Part shown: positions 54,006-63,388 of the stretch, in pieces
Layout of the letters: every line of letters starts with the position of its first letter
Numbering within the stretch: the first letter of the stretch is position 1
Origin: Paraburkholderia metrosideri
Lineage (GTDB): Bacteria; Pseudomonadota; Gammaproteobacteria; Burkholderiales; Burkholderiaceae
DNA: 64,000 nucleotides
Direction: 5' to 3'
Assembly (NCBI RefSeq): GCF_904848625.1
Contig: NZ_CAJHCP010000020.1
Location: 35,558 to 99,557 of the forward strand
Made by a program: the position numbers and the translations under genes
Notes under the pieces: model-generated
Database searches by the model: none
The model's input: the letters and a program-made list of their open reading frames with translations, nothing else
What the model was told of the DNA's origin: nothing

Positions 54006-54049
54006 GAGCCGAGCCAAGTCAAGTCAAGCCGAGCCAAGCCAAGCCAAGC
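54006..54049. repeat. degenerate pentanucleotide tandem repeat (RAGYC, about 8 units)
   Basis: Successive units GAGCC, GAGCC, AAGTC, AAGTC, AAGCC, GAGCC, AAGCC, AAGCC and a partial AAGC run from 54006 to 54049 in the non-coding stretch between the ilvD terminator and ubiA. Confidence 0.9.
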
Positions 54050-54132
54050 GCGTCCCGCCCGCCTGAAACTTGCTCGCTCCCCGCATCCCGTAAAATAGCG
54101 ACACCCGTCTCCGCACTTCACCGAATCCGCCC

Positions 54133-54996
54133 ATGTTCGCCCGACTTCCCCTGTATTTGCGGCTCGTCCGCATGGACAAGCCGATCGGCAGCCTGCTGCT
54201 GCTGTGGCCGACGCTCAACGCGCTGTGGATTGCGTCCGACGGGCATCCGTCGTGGCCACTGCTGGTAATTTTTACCGTGGGCACGATATTGATGCGCTCC
54301 GCAGGCTGCGCGATCAACGATTACGCGGACCGCGATTTCGACCGCTACGTGAAGCGCACCGAAAATCGGCCGATCACATCGGGCAAGATCAAGGCATGGG
54401 AAGCGGTGGCGCTGGCAGCGGGTTTGTCGCTGCTCGCATTTCTGCTGATCCTGCCGCTGAATACGCTGACGAAGGAGCTCTCGGTCGCGGCGCTGTTTGT
54501 CGCTGGCTCGTACCCATTCACCAAGCGTTTCTTTGCGATTCCGCAAGCGTATCTCGGCATCGCGTTCGGCTTCGGCATTCCGATGGCGTTCGCCGCGATT
54601 CAGGGCCACGTGCCGATGCTTGCGTGGGTAATGCTGCTGGCCAATGTGTTCTGGTCAGTCGCGTACGACACCGAATACGCGATGGTCGATCGCGACGACG
54701 ACATCAAGATCGGCATTCGCACATCGGCGCTGACATTCGGCCGTTTCGACGTTGCGGCGATCATGCTGTGCTATGCAGTGACGCTGGGGATTTACGTCGG
54801 CATCGGCGTGATGCTGGGTTTCGGCATGCTGTACTGGCTGGGGTGGGCGGCCGCCGTAGGCTGCGCGATCTATCACTACACGCTGATTCGCAAGCGCGAA
54901 CGGATGGCGTGCTTCGCGGCATTCCGGCATAACAACTGGCTGGGTGGTGCGTTATTTGTCGGAATTGCGGCGCATTATCTGATGGCCGCGGGTTGA
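54133..54996 (+). CDS. ubiA: 4-hydroxybenzoate polyprenyltransferase
   Basis: Inner-membrane prenyltransferase of 287 aa, the step that joins the isoprenoid tail to 4-hydroxybenzoate in ubiquinone synthesis. Both aspartate-rich Mg-diphosphate motifs are present: NDYADRDFD (62-70) and DTEYAMVDRDDD (about 180-191). Seven to nine helices. LVRMDKPIGSLLLLWPTLNALW is the usual UbiA start. A TAAAAT -10-like hexamer is at 54091-54096. Confidence 0.97.
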   Translation: MFARLPLYLRLVRMDKPIGSLLLLWPTLNALWIASDGHPSWPLLVIFTVGTILMRSAGCAINDYADRDFDRYVKRTENRPITSGKIKAWEAVALAAGLSLLAFLLILPLNTLTKELSVAALFVAGSYPFTKRFFAIPQAYLGIAFGFGIPMAFAAIQGHVPMLAWVMLLANVFWSVAYDTEYAMVDRDDDIKIGIRTSALTFGRFDVAAIMLCYAVTLGIYVGIGVMLGFGMLYWLGWAAAVGCAIYHYTLIRKRERMACFAAFRHNNWLGGALFVGIAAHYLMAAG

Positions 54997-55140
54997 GCGC
55001 TTTGCTCCGCCACGCACGCACATTGAGTGCCGTAGGCGCCGCCCTGGTTCGAACCTGAGGCGGCAGCGTCCTACGGCTGATCGATTTCCTGCCTGTCACG
55101 CATCACGAGGCTTGAAGCGCCGACCTGCGCTTCAATTCCC

Positions 55141-55956
55141 TTACTGCTTGCCAAACTCGTCGCCCATTTCCTTCGCGCGAGCATCGGCGGCGAGCACGCC
55201 ACGCACGATCGCATCCTTGATCCCGCTCGCGTCGAACGATGCGAGCGCCGCCGCCGTCGTGCCGCCCTTCGACGTCACGCGTTCGCGCAACAGGCTCGGC
55301 GGCTCGTCGGAATTCGCGGCCAGTTGCGCGGCGCCAGTGAAGGTCGCGACAGCGAGTGCGCGGCCTTGCGCGTCGTCCATGCCGAGCTGGCGCGCGGCTT
55401 CCTGCAACGCTTCGATGAAATAGAACACGTAGGCCGGTCCGCTGCCCGAGATCGCGGTGACGGCGTCGATCTTTGCTTCGTCGTCGAACCAGACCGTGTC
55501 GCCGACCGCGCCCAGTACTTGCGATGCAAGCGCGCGCCCCGCTTCGTCGACGCCAGCAGTCGCGACCAGTCCCGTCACGCCCATGCCGATCAGCGCCGGG
55601 GTATTCGGCATCACGCGTACGATGCGGCCGTGGCCGTTCAACCAGCGCGACATGTCGTCCATCCGGATTCCAGCGACGATGCTGATGACTAGTTGCGATG
55701 CAGTCAGATGCGGCGCGATCGACTCGGCGACGCTCTTCAGGATTTGCGGTTTGACCGCCAGCACCACGGCGTCATACGCGGCGAGCGCCTGGTCCGCCGA
55801 CGCGCCGGTGCGCACGCCGAACTGCTCTTCATTGCGCTTGCGCGCGTCTTCGTTGGGATCGATCGCGTAGAGGTCAGCGGGCGCGACGCCACGTTTGATA
55901 AGGCCGCCGATCAACGCAGCGGCCATGTTGCCACCGCCGATAAAAGCAATTTTCAT
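55141..55956 (-). CDS. proC: pyrroline-5-carboxylate reductase
   Basis: Last enzyme of proline synthesis, 271 aa. N-terminal Rossmann MKIAFIGGGNMAAALIGGL and C-terminal signature with VTSKGGTTAAALASFDA. ATG at 55956 is used; 14 more codons upstream have no similarity. It lies 57 nt after yggS, a very common pairing because YggS controls PLP homeostasis. Confidence 0.96.
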   Translation of the reverse strand: MKIAFIGGGNMAAALIGGLIKRGVAPADLYAIDPNEDARKRNEEQFGVRTGASADQALAAYDAVVLAVKPQILKSVAESIAPHLTASQLVISIVAGIRMDDMSRWLNGHGRIVRVMPNTPALIGMGVTGLVATAGVDEAGRALASQVLGAVGDTVWFDDEAKIDAVTAISGSGPAYVFYFIEALQEAARQLGMDDAQGRALAVATFTGAAQLAANSDEPPSLLRERVTSKGGTTAAALASFDASGIKDAIVRGVLAADARAKEMGDEFGKQ

Positions 55957-56013
55957 GATGTTCCGGATGAGGTTCGGTGAAGAGCCCTTGAGGTCCACGG
56001 AGGCCCACCAGGG

Positions 56014-56712
56014 TTAGTTAGAGTAATCCCGTGCGCCGAAAATCGCGGTGCCGACCCGCACGATCGTCGCCCCTTCCAGCACGGCGGCTTCGAGGTCGCT
56101 CGACATGCCCATCGACAGCGTGTCGAGTTCGAGCCCGTCATCACACAGACGCTCGAACAATTCGCGCAATGCACGATGCGGTGCGCGTTGTGCTTCGATG
56201 TCGCCGGCAGGCTCGGGAATGGCCATCAGCCCACGCAGATTCAGTTTCGGCAACGCAGCGATCTGCTGCGCGACTTCGACCGCTTCGGCAATACTCACGC
56301 CGCTTTTCGATGCCTCGCCGCTGACGTTCACCTGCAAGCACACATTCAGCGGCGGCAGGTTCTCAGGACGTTGCTCGGACAGCCGCTGTGCGATCTTCAG
56401 CCGGTCGACCGAATGCACCCAGTCGAAATGCTCGGCGACGGGCCGCGTCTTGTTCGATTGCAGCGGGCCAATGAAATGCCATTCGAGCGACGCGCGCAGA
56501 TCGGCCAGCGTTTCGATCTTGGTCAGCGATTCCTGCACGTAGTTTTCACCGAACGCACGCTGACCGGCAGCGTGCGCGGCGCGCACGTCTTCGGCAGGAA
56601 AGGTCTTGGAGACCGCGAGTAACGTGACCGAACGCGCGTCGCGTCCGGCCGCCTGCGCGGCCACGGCGATGCGCTGTTGCACCGCTGCGAGATTGTGAAT
56701 CAGATCGGGCAT
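56014..56712 (-). CDS. YggS-family PLP homeostasis protein
   Basis: Protein of 232 aa with an alanine-racemase-like TIM barrel that binds PLP but has no known catalytic activity (YggS/PLPBP/PROSC). PLP lysine in LLAVSKTFP; also GENYVQE, WHFIGPLQSNK and SMGMSSDLEAA. The start at 56712 begins MPDLIHNLAAVQQRI. A long open frame extends upstream into glcF but without similarity. Neighbour of proC. Confidence 0.94.
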   Translation of the reverse strand: MPDLIHNLAAVQQRIAVAAQAAGRDARSVTLLAVSKTFPAEDVRAAHAAGQRAFGENYVQESLTKIETLADLRASLEWHFIGPLQSNKTRPVAEHFDWVHSVDRLKIAQRLSEQRPENLPPLNVCLQVNVSGEASKSGVSIAEAVEVAQQIAALPKLNLRGLMAIPEPAGDIEAQRAPHRALRELFERLCDDGLELDTLSMGMSSDLEAAVLEGATIVRVGTAIFGARDYSN

Positions 56713-56750
56713 GGAACGGAACCGGTAGTCCAGCGAAGGCAATGACTGGA

Positions 56751-57977
56751 TTATACGGACAGCATGTGTTCCACCAACTCGATCCAATGCGCGACTGGCG
56801 TGGGTGTGCCGCTTTGCAAATGCGCAATGCAGCCGACATTCGCCGACACGATCACCTGTGGCTCCTGCGCGTGCAAGCGCTCGAGCTTCTGATCGCGCAG
56901 CGCGTACGAGAGCCTGGGCTGGGTCAGCGAGTACGTGCCGGCCGAACCGCAACACAGATGACTGTCGGCGGGAAGGCGCACTTCGAGACCTAGCGCGGTG
57001 AGCAAATGCTCGACCTTGCCGCGCACCTGCTGACCATGTTGCAACGTGCAGGGCGGATGAAAGGCGACCGTGTGAACCGAGCGGCGGCGCGTTTGCGCGA
57101 CCAGTGCTTCTTCGAACTCCGGCAGGATCTCCGAGATGTCGCGGGTCAATTCGACGATGCGGCGCGCCTTTTCCGCGTAAGCCGGGTCGTGGCGTAACAG
57201 GTGCGCGTATTCCTTGACCGTTGCACCGCAGCCTGACGCGTTCATCACGATCGCTTCGGCGCCCTGTTCGACGTAAGGCCACCATGCGTCGAGGTTGGCG
57301 CGCAGGTCGTCGAGGGCTTCATCGTTATAGCCGAGATGCAGGCGGATCGCGCCGCAGCAGCCGGCATCCGGTGCAATCACGGTTTCGATGCCGAGCGCGT
57401 CGAGCACCCGCGCGGTCGCGATGTTGACGTTCGGCATCATCGATGGTTGCACGCAACCGGCCAGCATCAGCATCTTGCGCGGATGTTTCGCGCTCGGCCA
57501 TTCGAGCGGACGTTGACGCGCAGGCACCTTGTCGCGCAGCTTCTTCGGCAGAAGAGGGCGAAAGTGCTGACCGAGTTTCATGGTCGGCGTGAAAATCGCG
57601 CTGTTCGGCACGACGCTCGCCAGCAGGCGGCGCGTGAGCCGCTGACGCAGCGGCCGCGTTACTTTTTCTTCGGCGATCTTGCGGCCGATTTCTACCAGCC
57701 GCCCATATTGCACGCCCGATGGACAGGTCGACTCGCAACTGCGGCAGGTCAGGCAGCGGTCGAGGTGAACCTGCGTGCTGCGTGTGACCGGTGCGCCTTC
57801 CACCATCTGCTTGATCAGATAGATGCGCCCGCGTGGGCCGTCGAGTTCGTCGCCGAGTATCTGGTAGGTCGGGCAGGTGGCCGTGCAAAAACCACAATGC
57901 ACGCAATTGCGCAGAATGGCGTCGGCTTCGTCGCCGTCGGGTGTATTGCGAATGAAGTCCGCGAGGTTGGTTTGCAT
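56751..57977 (-). CDS. glcF: glycolate oxidase iron-sulfur subunit
   Basis: Protein of 408 aa, the Fe-S subunit of glycolate dehydrogenase. Two [4Fe-4S] motifs: C25-x2-C28-x2-C31-x3-C35 (NCVHCGFCTATCP) and C75-x2-C78-x2-C81-x3-C85. Two CCG domains (AGCCGAIRLHLG, LCCGSAGTYSL) bind further cofactors. 8 nt after glcE, so the complex GlcDEF is encoded in one unit. Confidence 0.95.
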   Translation of the reverse strand: MQTNLADFIRNTPDGDEADAILRNCVHCGFCTATCPTYQILGDELDGPRGRIYLIKQMVEGAPVTRSTQVHLDRCLTCRSCESTCPSGVQYGRLVEIGRKIAEEKVTRPLRQRLTRRLLASVVPNSAIFTPTMKLGQHFRPLLPKKLRDKVPARQRPLEWPSAKHPRKMLMLAGCVQPSMMPNVNIATARVLDALGIETVIAPDAGCCGAIRLHLGYNDEALDDLRANLDAWWPYVEQGAEAIVMNASGCGATVKEYAHLLRHDPAYAEKARRIVELTRDISEILPEFEEALVAQTRRRSVHTVAFHPPCTLQHGQQVRGKVEHLLTALGLEVRLPADSHLCCGSAGTYSLTQPRLSYALRDQKLERLHAQEPQVIVSANVGCIAHLQSGTPTPVAHWIELVEHMLSV

Positions 57978-57985
57978 CGCGTCGC

Positions 57986-59074
57986 TCAGAAGTCGGAGTA
58001 GAGACGGCCGCGATTGAAGATGCGGGCCGGGTCGAAAGCGTTTTTCAGACCGCGATGAATTTTCATCAGCGGTGCGGGCAGCGGGGTGAATACGCCGGCG
58101 CTGCGATCGTAGCCGTGGCCAGTGCGGAAAATCGTGGCATGACCGCCGGCCTGCTTGGCGCTGATGCGCACGGTTTGCGCGTCGGTGTCGGTAATCCACC
58201 AGCGCTGGCCGCCGCCCCATTCCATCAGTTGCGCGCCGGGCAGCTGCATTGGCTCGGTGATGGACGGCAACGCGAGACGCCAGAGCGCGGCCTTTGGCGG
58301 GATGCCCGAGAAGAACGTGTCGGTCTGTTCGCGCAGGCCGGACCAGAAACGTTCCGCCTCGACCGCATCGACCACTTCGCCGCCGAGGGAAGTGCGCGCC
58401 GCCTTGACTGCCGCTTCAGCGCCGGCCAACCGCACGACTAGTGTGCCGTGGCGCCACGCGCTGGCCGTGATCGGCAACGGCCGGCCGCCCCATTCGTTGA
58501 GCTTACGAACCGCGTCGGTGCCATTCATATCGAACTTGATGGTGGCTTCGGTCGGCGGCAATGGCAGCACCTTTACCGACAGTTCGAGAATCAGGCCGAG
58601 GGTGCCGAGCGAGCCGGCCAACAGACGGGAAACGTCATAACCGGCGACGTTTTTCACCACCTGTCCGCCAAAATGCAGCTTCTGGCCTTGCCCGTTCATG
58701 ACGACCGCGCCGAGCACGAAGTCGCGCACTGCGCCCGCAGCGGGTCGACGCGGACCGGAGATGCCAGCGGCAACACAGCCGCCAAGCGTAGCCTGCGGGC
58801 CGAAGTGCGGCGGTTCGAACGCGAACATCTGGTCGTGTTCGGCGAGTGCTGCTTCGATTTCCAGCAGCGGCGTGCCTGCCCGCGCGGTGATGACCAGTTC
58901 CGCTGGATCGTACGCGATGATGCCGCGGTGAGCGCGCGTGTCGAGGATGTCACCTTCCAGCGTCTGGCCATACCAGTCTTTGGTGCCGCCGCCGCGGATG
59001 CGCAACGCGCGTCCTTCGGCGCTGGCCGAACGCACGCGTTCCGACCATACGGCGACGATGTCGTCCTCTTCCAT
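57986..59074 (-). CDS. glcE: glycolate oxidase FAD-binding subunit
   Basis: Protein of 362 aa resembling the FAD-binding half of GlcD: RIRGGGTKDWYG, FGPQATLGGCVAAGISGPRR and KNVAGYDVSRLLAGSLGTLG. Together with GlcD and GlcF it oxidises glycolate to glyoxylate and passes electrons to the respiratory chain. About 140 bp separate it from glcD, longer than usual. Confidence 0.95.
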   Translation of the reverse strand: MEEDDIVAVWSERVRSASAEGRALRIRGGGTKDWYGQTLEGDILDTRAHRGIIAYDPAELVITARAGTPLLEIEAALAEHDQMFAFEPPHFGPQATLGGCVAAGISGPRRPAAGAVRDFVLGAVVMNGQGQKLHFGGQVVKNVAGYDVSRLLAGSLGTLGLILELSVKVLPLPPTEATIKFDMNGTDAVRKLNEWGGRPLPITASAWRHGTLVVRLAGAEAAVKAARTSLGGEVVDAVEAERFWSGLREQTDTFFSGIPPKAALWRLALPSITEPMQLPGAQLMEWGGGQRWWITDTDAQTVRISAKQAGGHATIFRTGHGYDRSAGVFTPLPAPLMKIHRGLKNAFDPARIFNRGRLYSDF

Positions 59075-59213
59075 GGTGTCCTGCTTCGTTGTGTTTCGAT
59101 TGATTGTACCTGGCGGGGGCTCGCTGGCAACCAGGAGCGGACCCGCATCGGGTAATCAGGGTGGCGGGGCCTAAGACCCGACACCGAAGCAGTTCTTACG
59201 TTTTTATAACTGA

Positions 59214-60707
59214 CTAGAAGCGCGGCAATTCAGGGTGGGGCAACAAGCCGCCCCGCACATGCATCTTGCCGTATTCGGCGCACCGCGCCCGCGTGGGAAT
59301 GCCCTTGTCGGGGTTAAGGAGGCCGGGCGAGTCGAAGGCCCGTTTGACCGCGTGGAAGGCGTCACGCTCTTCGGGCGAAAACTGCACGCACATCGAGTTG
59401 ATCTTCTCGATGCCGACGCCGTGCTCACCCGTGACTGTGCCACCCAGTTCCACGCAGGCTTCGAGAATGTCGCAACCAAAAGCCTCGGCACGGTGCCACT
59501 CATCCTGGTCGTTGCCGTTAAAGAGGATCAGCGGATGCATATTGCCGTCGCCCGCATGGAACACGTTGATGCAGCGCAGGCTGTAGCGCTTTTCCATTTC
59601 CTCGATACGCGCGAGCAGCGGCCCGATACTGCGGCGCGGCACGGTGCCGTCCATGCAGTAATAGTCGGGTGAGATGCGGCCGGCGGCCGGAAATGCATTC
59701 TTGCGACCGGACCAGAAACGCAGCCGCTCGGCCTCCGAGCGGGAAATCTGAATTCGCGTTGCGCCCTGTTCACGCAACACCGCGGTCATGCGCACGATTT
59801 CGTCGGCGACTTCTTCAGGCGTGCCGTCTGATTCGCACAGCAGGATGGCCGCCGCGTCGAGGTCGTAGCCCGCGTTGACGAATTCTTCAACGGCACGCGT
59901 GGCCGGTTTGTCCATCATCTCGAGGCCCGCCGGAATGATGCCCGCCGCAATGATGCCGGCCACCGCATCGCCGCCTTTCACCACGTCGTCGAAGCTGGCC
60001 ATGATGACCTGCGCAGTCTGCGGTTTCGGGATCAGCTTGACCGTGACCTCGGTGACGATCGCAAACATGCCTTCGCTGCCGATCATCACCGCCAGCAGAT
60101 CGAGACCGGGTGAGTCGGGCGCGAGCGAGCCAAATTCGACGATCTCGCCTTCCATCGTCACCGCGCGTACGCGCAACACGTTGTGCACGGTGAGGCCGTA
60201 TTTGAGGCAATGCACGCCGCCCGAATTCTCCGACACATTGCCGCCGATCGTGCATGCGATCTGTGACGATGGGTCGGGCGCGTAGTACAGCCCGTATGGC
60301 GCGGCTGCCTCGGAGATCGACAGGTTGCGCACGCCGGGCTGCACGGTGGCGGTTCGTGCATACGAGTCGACTTCGACAATTTTTCTGAAGCGTGCAAGCG
60401 ACACCACCACGCCATGACGGATCGGCATGGCGCCCCCGGACAAACCGGTGCCCGCGCCACGCGGCACGATTGGCACTTCGAGACGGTGGCAAATCTGCAC
60501 GATGCGTTGCACCTGCGATTCCGTTTCGGGTAACGCAACCGCAAGCGGTAGACGCCGGTAGGCAGCGAGGCCATCGCATTCATAAGCGACGGTGTCTTCT
60601 TCACGGTACAGCAGACAGTGGGTCGGCAGTACGGCCATCAGCGCCTGTACGACTTCGCGCTGGCGCTGGGCAAGTACTTCAGCCGTCAGTTCAGCGGGTG
60701 CGTTCAT
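59214..60707 (-). CDS. glcD: glycolate oxidase catalytic subunit
   Basis: FAD-linked dehydrogenase (497 aa) of the VAO superfamily. N-terminal FAD domain with VPRGAGTGLSGGAMPI and the segment SENSGGVHCLKYGLTVHNVL; C-terminal cap ends with VTGEHGVGIEKINSM, the flavin-dehydrogenase signature, and FHAGDGNMHPLILFN. Starts 107 nt after the D-lactate dehydrogenase gene. Confidence 0.95.
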   Translation of the reverse strand: MNAPAELTAEVLAQRQREVVQALMAVLPTHCLLYREEDTVAYECDGLAAYRRLPLAVALPETESQVQRIVQICHRLEVPIVPRGAGTGLSGGAMPIRHGVVVSLARFRKIVEVDSYARTATVQPGVRNLSISEAAAPYGLYYAPDPSSQIACTIGGNVSENSGGVHCLKYGLTVHNVLRVRAVTMEGEIVEFGSLAPDSPGLDLLAVMIGSEGMFAIVTEVTVKLIPKPQTAQVIMASFDDVVKGGDAVAGIIAAGIIPAGLEMMDKPATRAVEEFVNAGYDLDAAAILLCESDGTPEEVADEIVRMTAVLREQGATRIQISRSEAERLRFWSGRKNAFPAAGRISPDYYCMDGTVPRRSIGPLLARIEEMEKRYSLRCINVFHAGDGNMHPLILFNGNDQDEWHRAEAFGCDILEACVELGGTVTGEHGVGIEKINSMCVQFSPEERDAFHAVKRAFDSPGLLNPDKGIPTRARCAEYGKMHVRGGLLPHPELPRF

Positions 60708-60814
60708 GTGACTTGTCTCCTCCAGCTTTGACTGATCGTGCTTTTCGGGGCTGGCGCGCGCGCTTTAAAAACGCCGCCGCGCCTTTGCCGCGTCTTTGTG
60801 ACGCGTGAGCTACG

Positions 60815-62230
60815 TCAAGCTGCCCAAGCGAAAATCTTTCCTGGGTTCATCAGATTGTGCGGATCGAGCGCGTGCTTGATCGAGCGCATCGTATCTACTG
60901 CGACGTCACCGTGTTCTTCGAGCAGGAAGCCCATCTTGTGCAAGCCGACACCATGTTCGCCCGTGCACGTGCCGTCCATGCGCAGCGCGCGGTGGACGAT
61001 GAGGTGGTTGAGCCGCTCGGCTTCGATGAGTTCTTCCGGTTTGTTAGGATCGACGAGGATCGCGACGTGGAAATTGCCGTCGCCGACATGGCCGACAATC
61101 GGGCAGGGCAGCGGTGACGCGTTCAGGTCCTTTTCAGTTTCTATCACGCATTCGGCGAGGCGCGAGATCGGTACGCAAACATCCGTGGTGACGGCTCGGC
61201 AACCGGGCTTCAACTGGAGCATCGCGAAGTAGGCGTTGTGACGCGCGTTCCACAGACGGCTGCGGTCTTCCGGCCGGGTTGCCCATTCAAACCCTTCGCC
61301 GGAATTTTGCGCGGTGATTTCCTGGACCAGTTCGACCTGCTCCTTGACGCCGGCCTCGGTGCCATGAAATTCAAAGAACAGCGTGGGCGCTTCACGCAGC
61401 GTCAGATTCGAATGACGATTGATGGCGCGGATGGCGAGCGAGTCGACAAATTCCACGCGCGCGATCGGCACACCCATCTGGATCGTCTCGATGACGGAAC
61501 GCACCGCGTCGCCCATGGACGGAAAAGCACAGATCGCAGCGGACACCGCCTCGGGTTGCGGATAAAGGCGCACGGTGATTTCCGTGATCACGCCAAGCGT
61601 GCCTTCGGAACCAACAAAGAGACGCGTGAGGTCGTAGCCTGCCGACGATTTGCGCGCCCGCGTACCGGTTTTAATCACGCGGCCGTCGGCGAGAACCACG
61701 GTGAGTCCAAGCACGTTCTCGCGCATCGTGCCGTAGCGCACGGCATTCGTACCCGACGCGCGCGTGGCCGACATGCCGCCGATGCTGGCGTCCGCGCCCG
61801 GGTCGATCGGGAAGAACAGCCCAGTGTCGCGCAGTGCTTCATTCAACTGCTTGCGCGAAATGCCCGGCTCGACGGTGACCGTCAGGTCTTCGGCGTTAAT
61901 GGACAGGACCCGGTTCATTTCGGACAAGTCGATCGACACGCCGCCTTGCACGGCCAGCAAGTGTCCTTCGAGCGATGATCCGTTACCGTAAGGAATGATC
62001 GGCACGTTGTACTGACCGCATAGCCTGACGACGGTTTGCACGTCTTCGGTGTTACGCGCGAACACGACCGCGTCGGGCAGTTGGGGATCGAACGGCGATT
62101 CGTCACGGCCGTGGTGGGTGCGAACGGCTTCGGCAACCGACACGCGCTCACCGAAGGCGGCTTTGAGCGCGCTCAGCAACTCGGCGGGAAACGGCCGGCG
62201 CAGCGGGGCCGGTGGCACGGGATGGTTCAC
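60815..62230 (-). CDS. D-lactate dehydrogenase (cytochrome), LDHD/Dld1-type FAD oxidoreductase
   Basis: Protein of 471 aa in the same superfamily as GlcD but clearly of the LDHD type: HGRDESPFDPQLPDAVVFA, PYGNGSSLEGHLLAVQGGVS, RASGTNAVRYGTMRENVLG and CTGEHGVGLHKM. LDHD enzymes oxidise D-lactate and related D-2-hydroxyacids and pass electrons to cytochrome c or a quinone. GTG start at 62230 with AGGAGA about 6 nt upstream. Probably co-transcribed with glcDEF. The exact acid is not certain. Confidence 0.88.
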   Translation of the reverse strand: MNHPVPPAPLRRPFPAELLSALKAAFGERVSVAEAVRTHHGRDESPFDPQLPDAVVFARNTEDVQTVVRLCGQYNVPIIPYGNGSSLEGHLLAVQGGVSIDLSEMNRVLSINAEDLTVTVEPGISRKQLNEALRDTGLFFPIDPGADASIGGMSATRASGTNAVRYGTMRENVLGLTVVLADGRVIKTGTRARKSSAGYDLTRLFVGSEGTLGVITEITVRLYPQPEAVSAAICAFPSMGDAVRSVIETIQMGVPIARVEFVDSLAIRAINRHSNLTLREAPTLFFEFHGTEAGVKEQVELVQEITAQNSGEGFEWATRPEDRSRLWNARHNAYFAMLQLKPGCRAVTTDVCVPISRLAECVIETEKDLNASPLPCPIVGHVGDGNFHVAILVDPNKPEELIEAERLNHLIVHRALRMDGTCTGEHGVGLHKMGFLLEEHGDVAVDTMRSIKHALDPHNLMNPGKIFAWAA

Positions 62231-62325
62231 GCTTGTCTCCTGATTTTTGGGGCAATGCTGTTTGCAGCAGGTGTTTCATTTTACGCCGATCGCCCGCGGG
62301 CCGCCGTCGGGGCGGCGACCGCTCC

Positions 62326-62331
62326 TATAAT
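62326..62331 (+). promoter_or_regulatory. TATAAT -10 hexamer upstream of the adenosyltransferase gene
   Basis: Perfect TATAAT about 155 nt before the start codon, in the divergent region with the LDHD gene. No good -35 is seen 16-18 nt upstream. Confidence 0.3.
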
Positions 62332-62484
62332 GGCGGCGACTTCACGATGCGCGCAATATGGATAAACGCGGTGGCTTTACTGGCCGTTTTAACCTACGTG
62401 CGGCGGGGCCGCGCTTTCACCTTTGAGCCTTCCTTTTAAGTCGTATTGCATGGACGCATCGTTACTGAATGCATGGGAGAAATG

Positions 62485-63036
62485 ATGGGCAACCGCTTGA
62501 GCAAGATCGCCACTCGTACAGGCGATGACGGCACCACCGGTCTCGGCGACGGCCGCCGCGTACGCAAGGACAGCGCGCGCATTGCCGCGATCGGCGACGT
62601 GGACGAACTCAATTCGAACCTCGGCGTGCTGTTGTGCGAAAACCTGCCGGACAGCGTGCGCGCGGCGCTGGTTGCGATCCAGCATGACCTGTTCGATCTG
62701 GGCGGTGAGCTCTGCATTCCTGGCCACACGATGATCACCGAGCAGCATCTTGTGCAACTCGACACCTGGCTCGCCGACTACAACGCCGCGTTGCCGCCGC
62801 TGAAGGAGTTCATCCTGCCGGGCGGCTCGCGCGCGGCCGCGCTTGCTCACGTGTGCCGCACGGTTTGCCGCCGCGCCGAACGGGCGATTGTCGCGCTAGG
62901 GGAGGACGAGCCGGTCAATGCGGCGCCGCGTCAGTACGTGAACCGGCTGTCCGACCTGCTGTTCGTGCTCGCTCGCGTGCTGAATCGCGCGGACGGTGGT
63001 GCCGACGTGCTGTGGCAACACGAGCGTCAAGCGTAA
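62485..63036 (+). CDS. cob(I)yrinic acid a,c-diamide adenosyltransferase (PduO-type)
   Basis: ATP:corrinoid adenosyltransferase of 183 aa that forms the Co-C bond of adenosylcobalamin. Family motifs: KIATRTGDDGTTGLGDGRRV, GDVDELNSNLGVLL, ILPGGSRAAALAHVCRT and YVNRLSDLLFVLAR. GGGAGAA precedes the double ATG; I use the second (62485). Alone in its unit, so it probably supports a B12-dependent enzyme elsewhere. Confidence 0.94.
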   Translation: MGNRLSKIATRTGDDGTTGLGDGRRVRKDSARIAAIGDVDELNSNLGVLLCENLPDSVRAALVAIQHDLFDLGGELCIPGHTMITEQHLVQLDTWLADYNAALPPLKEFILPGGSRAAALAHVCRTVCRRAERAIVALGEDEPVNAAPRQYVNRLSDLLFVLARVLNRADGGADVLWQHERQA

Positions 63037-63055
63037 GCCTCGCTGTCGTCCACGG

Positions 63056-63388
63056 CTAACCAACGGCCAGCGTCACCGGCTTGCCGATCCGGCTCATCAT
63101 TTCCACCAGTGTGTCGATGGTGAACTTGGTGGTTTTCTTGTTGACCACGTCGGACACGCGCGGGCGCGACACCATCAGAATTTCTGCGGCCTCGGCTTGC
63201 TTCAGATGATGTTGTTCGATCCAGCTCGAGAGTTCAGTCATCAGCTGCTCCTTGAGCAGCCGTGTGTCGTTAATCTGCTTTTGCGACGCCGCGTAGAGAC
63301 GCTTCGCCTCGTCGGGTGAAAAGCCCAGTTCGACGAACAGATTGGCACCGGGCTTTGTCACGTGACGAATTTTTGTGTCGGTCGTCAT
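63056..63388 (-). CDS. HigA-type XRE-family antitoxin
   Basis: Protein of 110 aa with a C-terminal XRE helix-turn-helix (KQAEAAEILMVSRPRVSDVV, about residues 62-81), preceded by a helix that likely binds the toxin. Its ATG overlaps the toxin stop (ATGA), so the operon order is toxin then antitoxin, typical of higBA. Expected to neutralise the toxin and repress the promoter. Confidence 0.88.
   Translation of the reverse strand: MTTDTKIRHVTKPGANLFVELGFSPDEAKRLYAASQKQINDTRLLKEQLMTELSSWIEQHHLKQAEAAEILMVSRPRVSDVVNKKTTKFTIDTLVEMMSRIGKPVTLAVG

Noticed and set aside
62347..62439. Possible 30-aa ORF upstream of the adenosyltransferase gene
   Set aside because: No convincing ribosome site and a very short product, although it follows a TATAAT.
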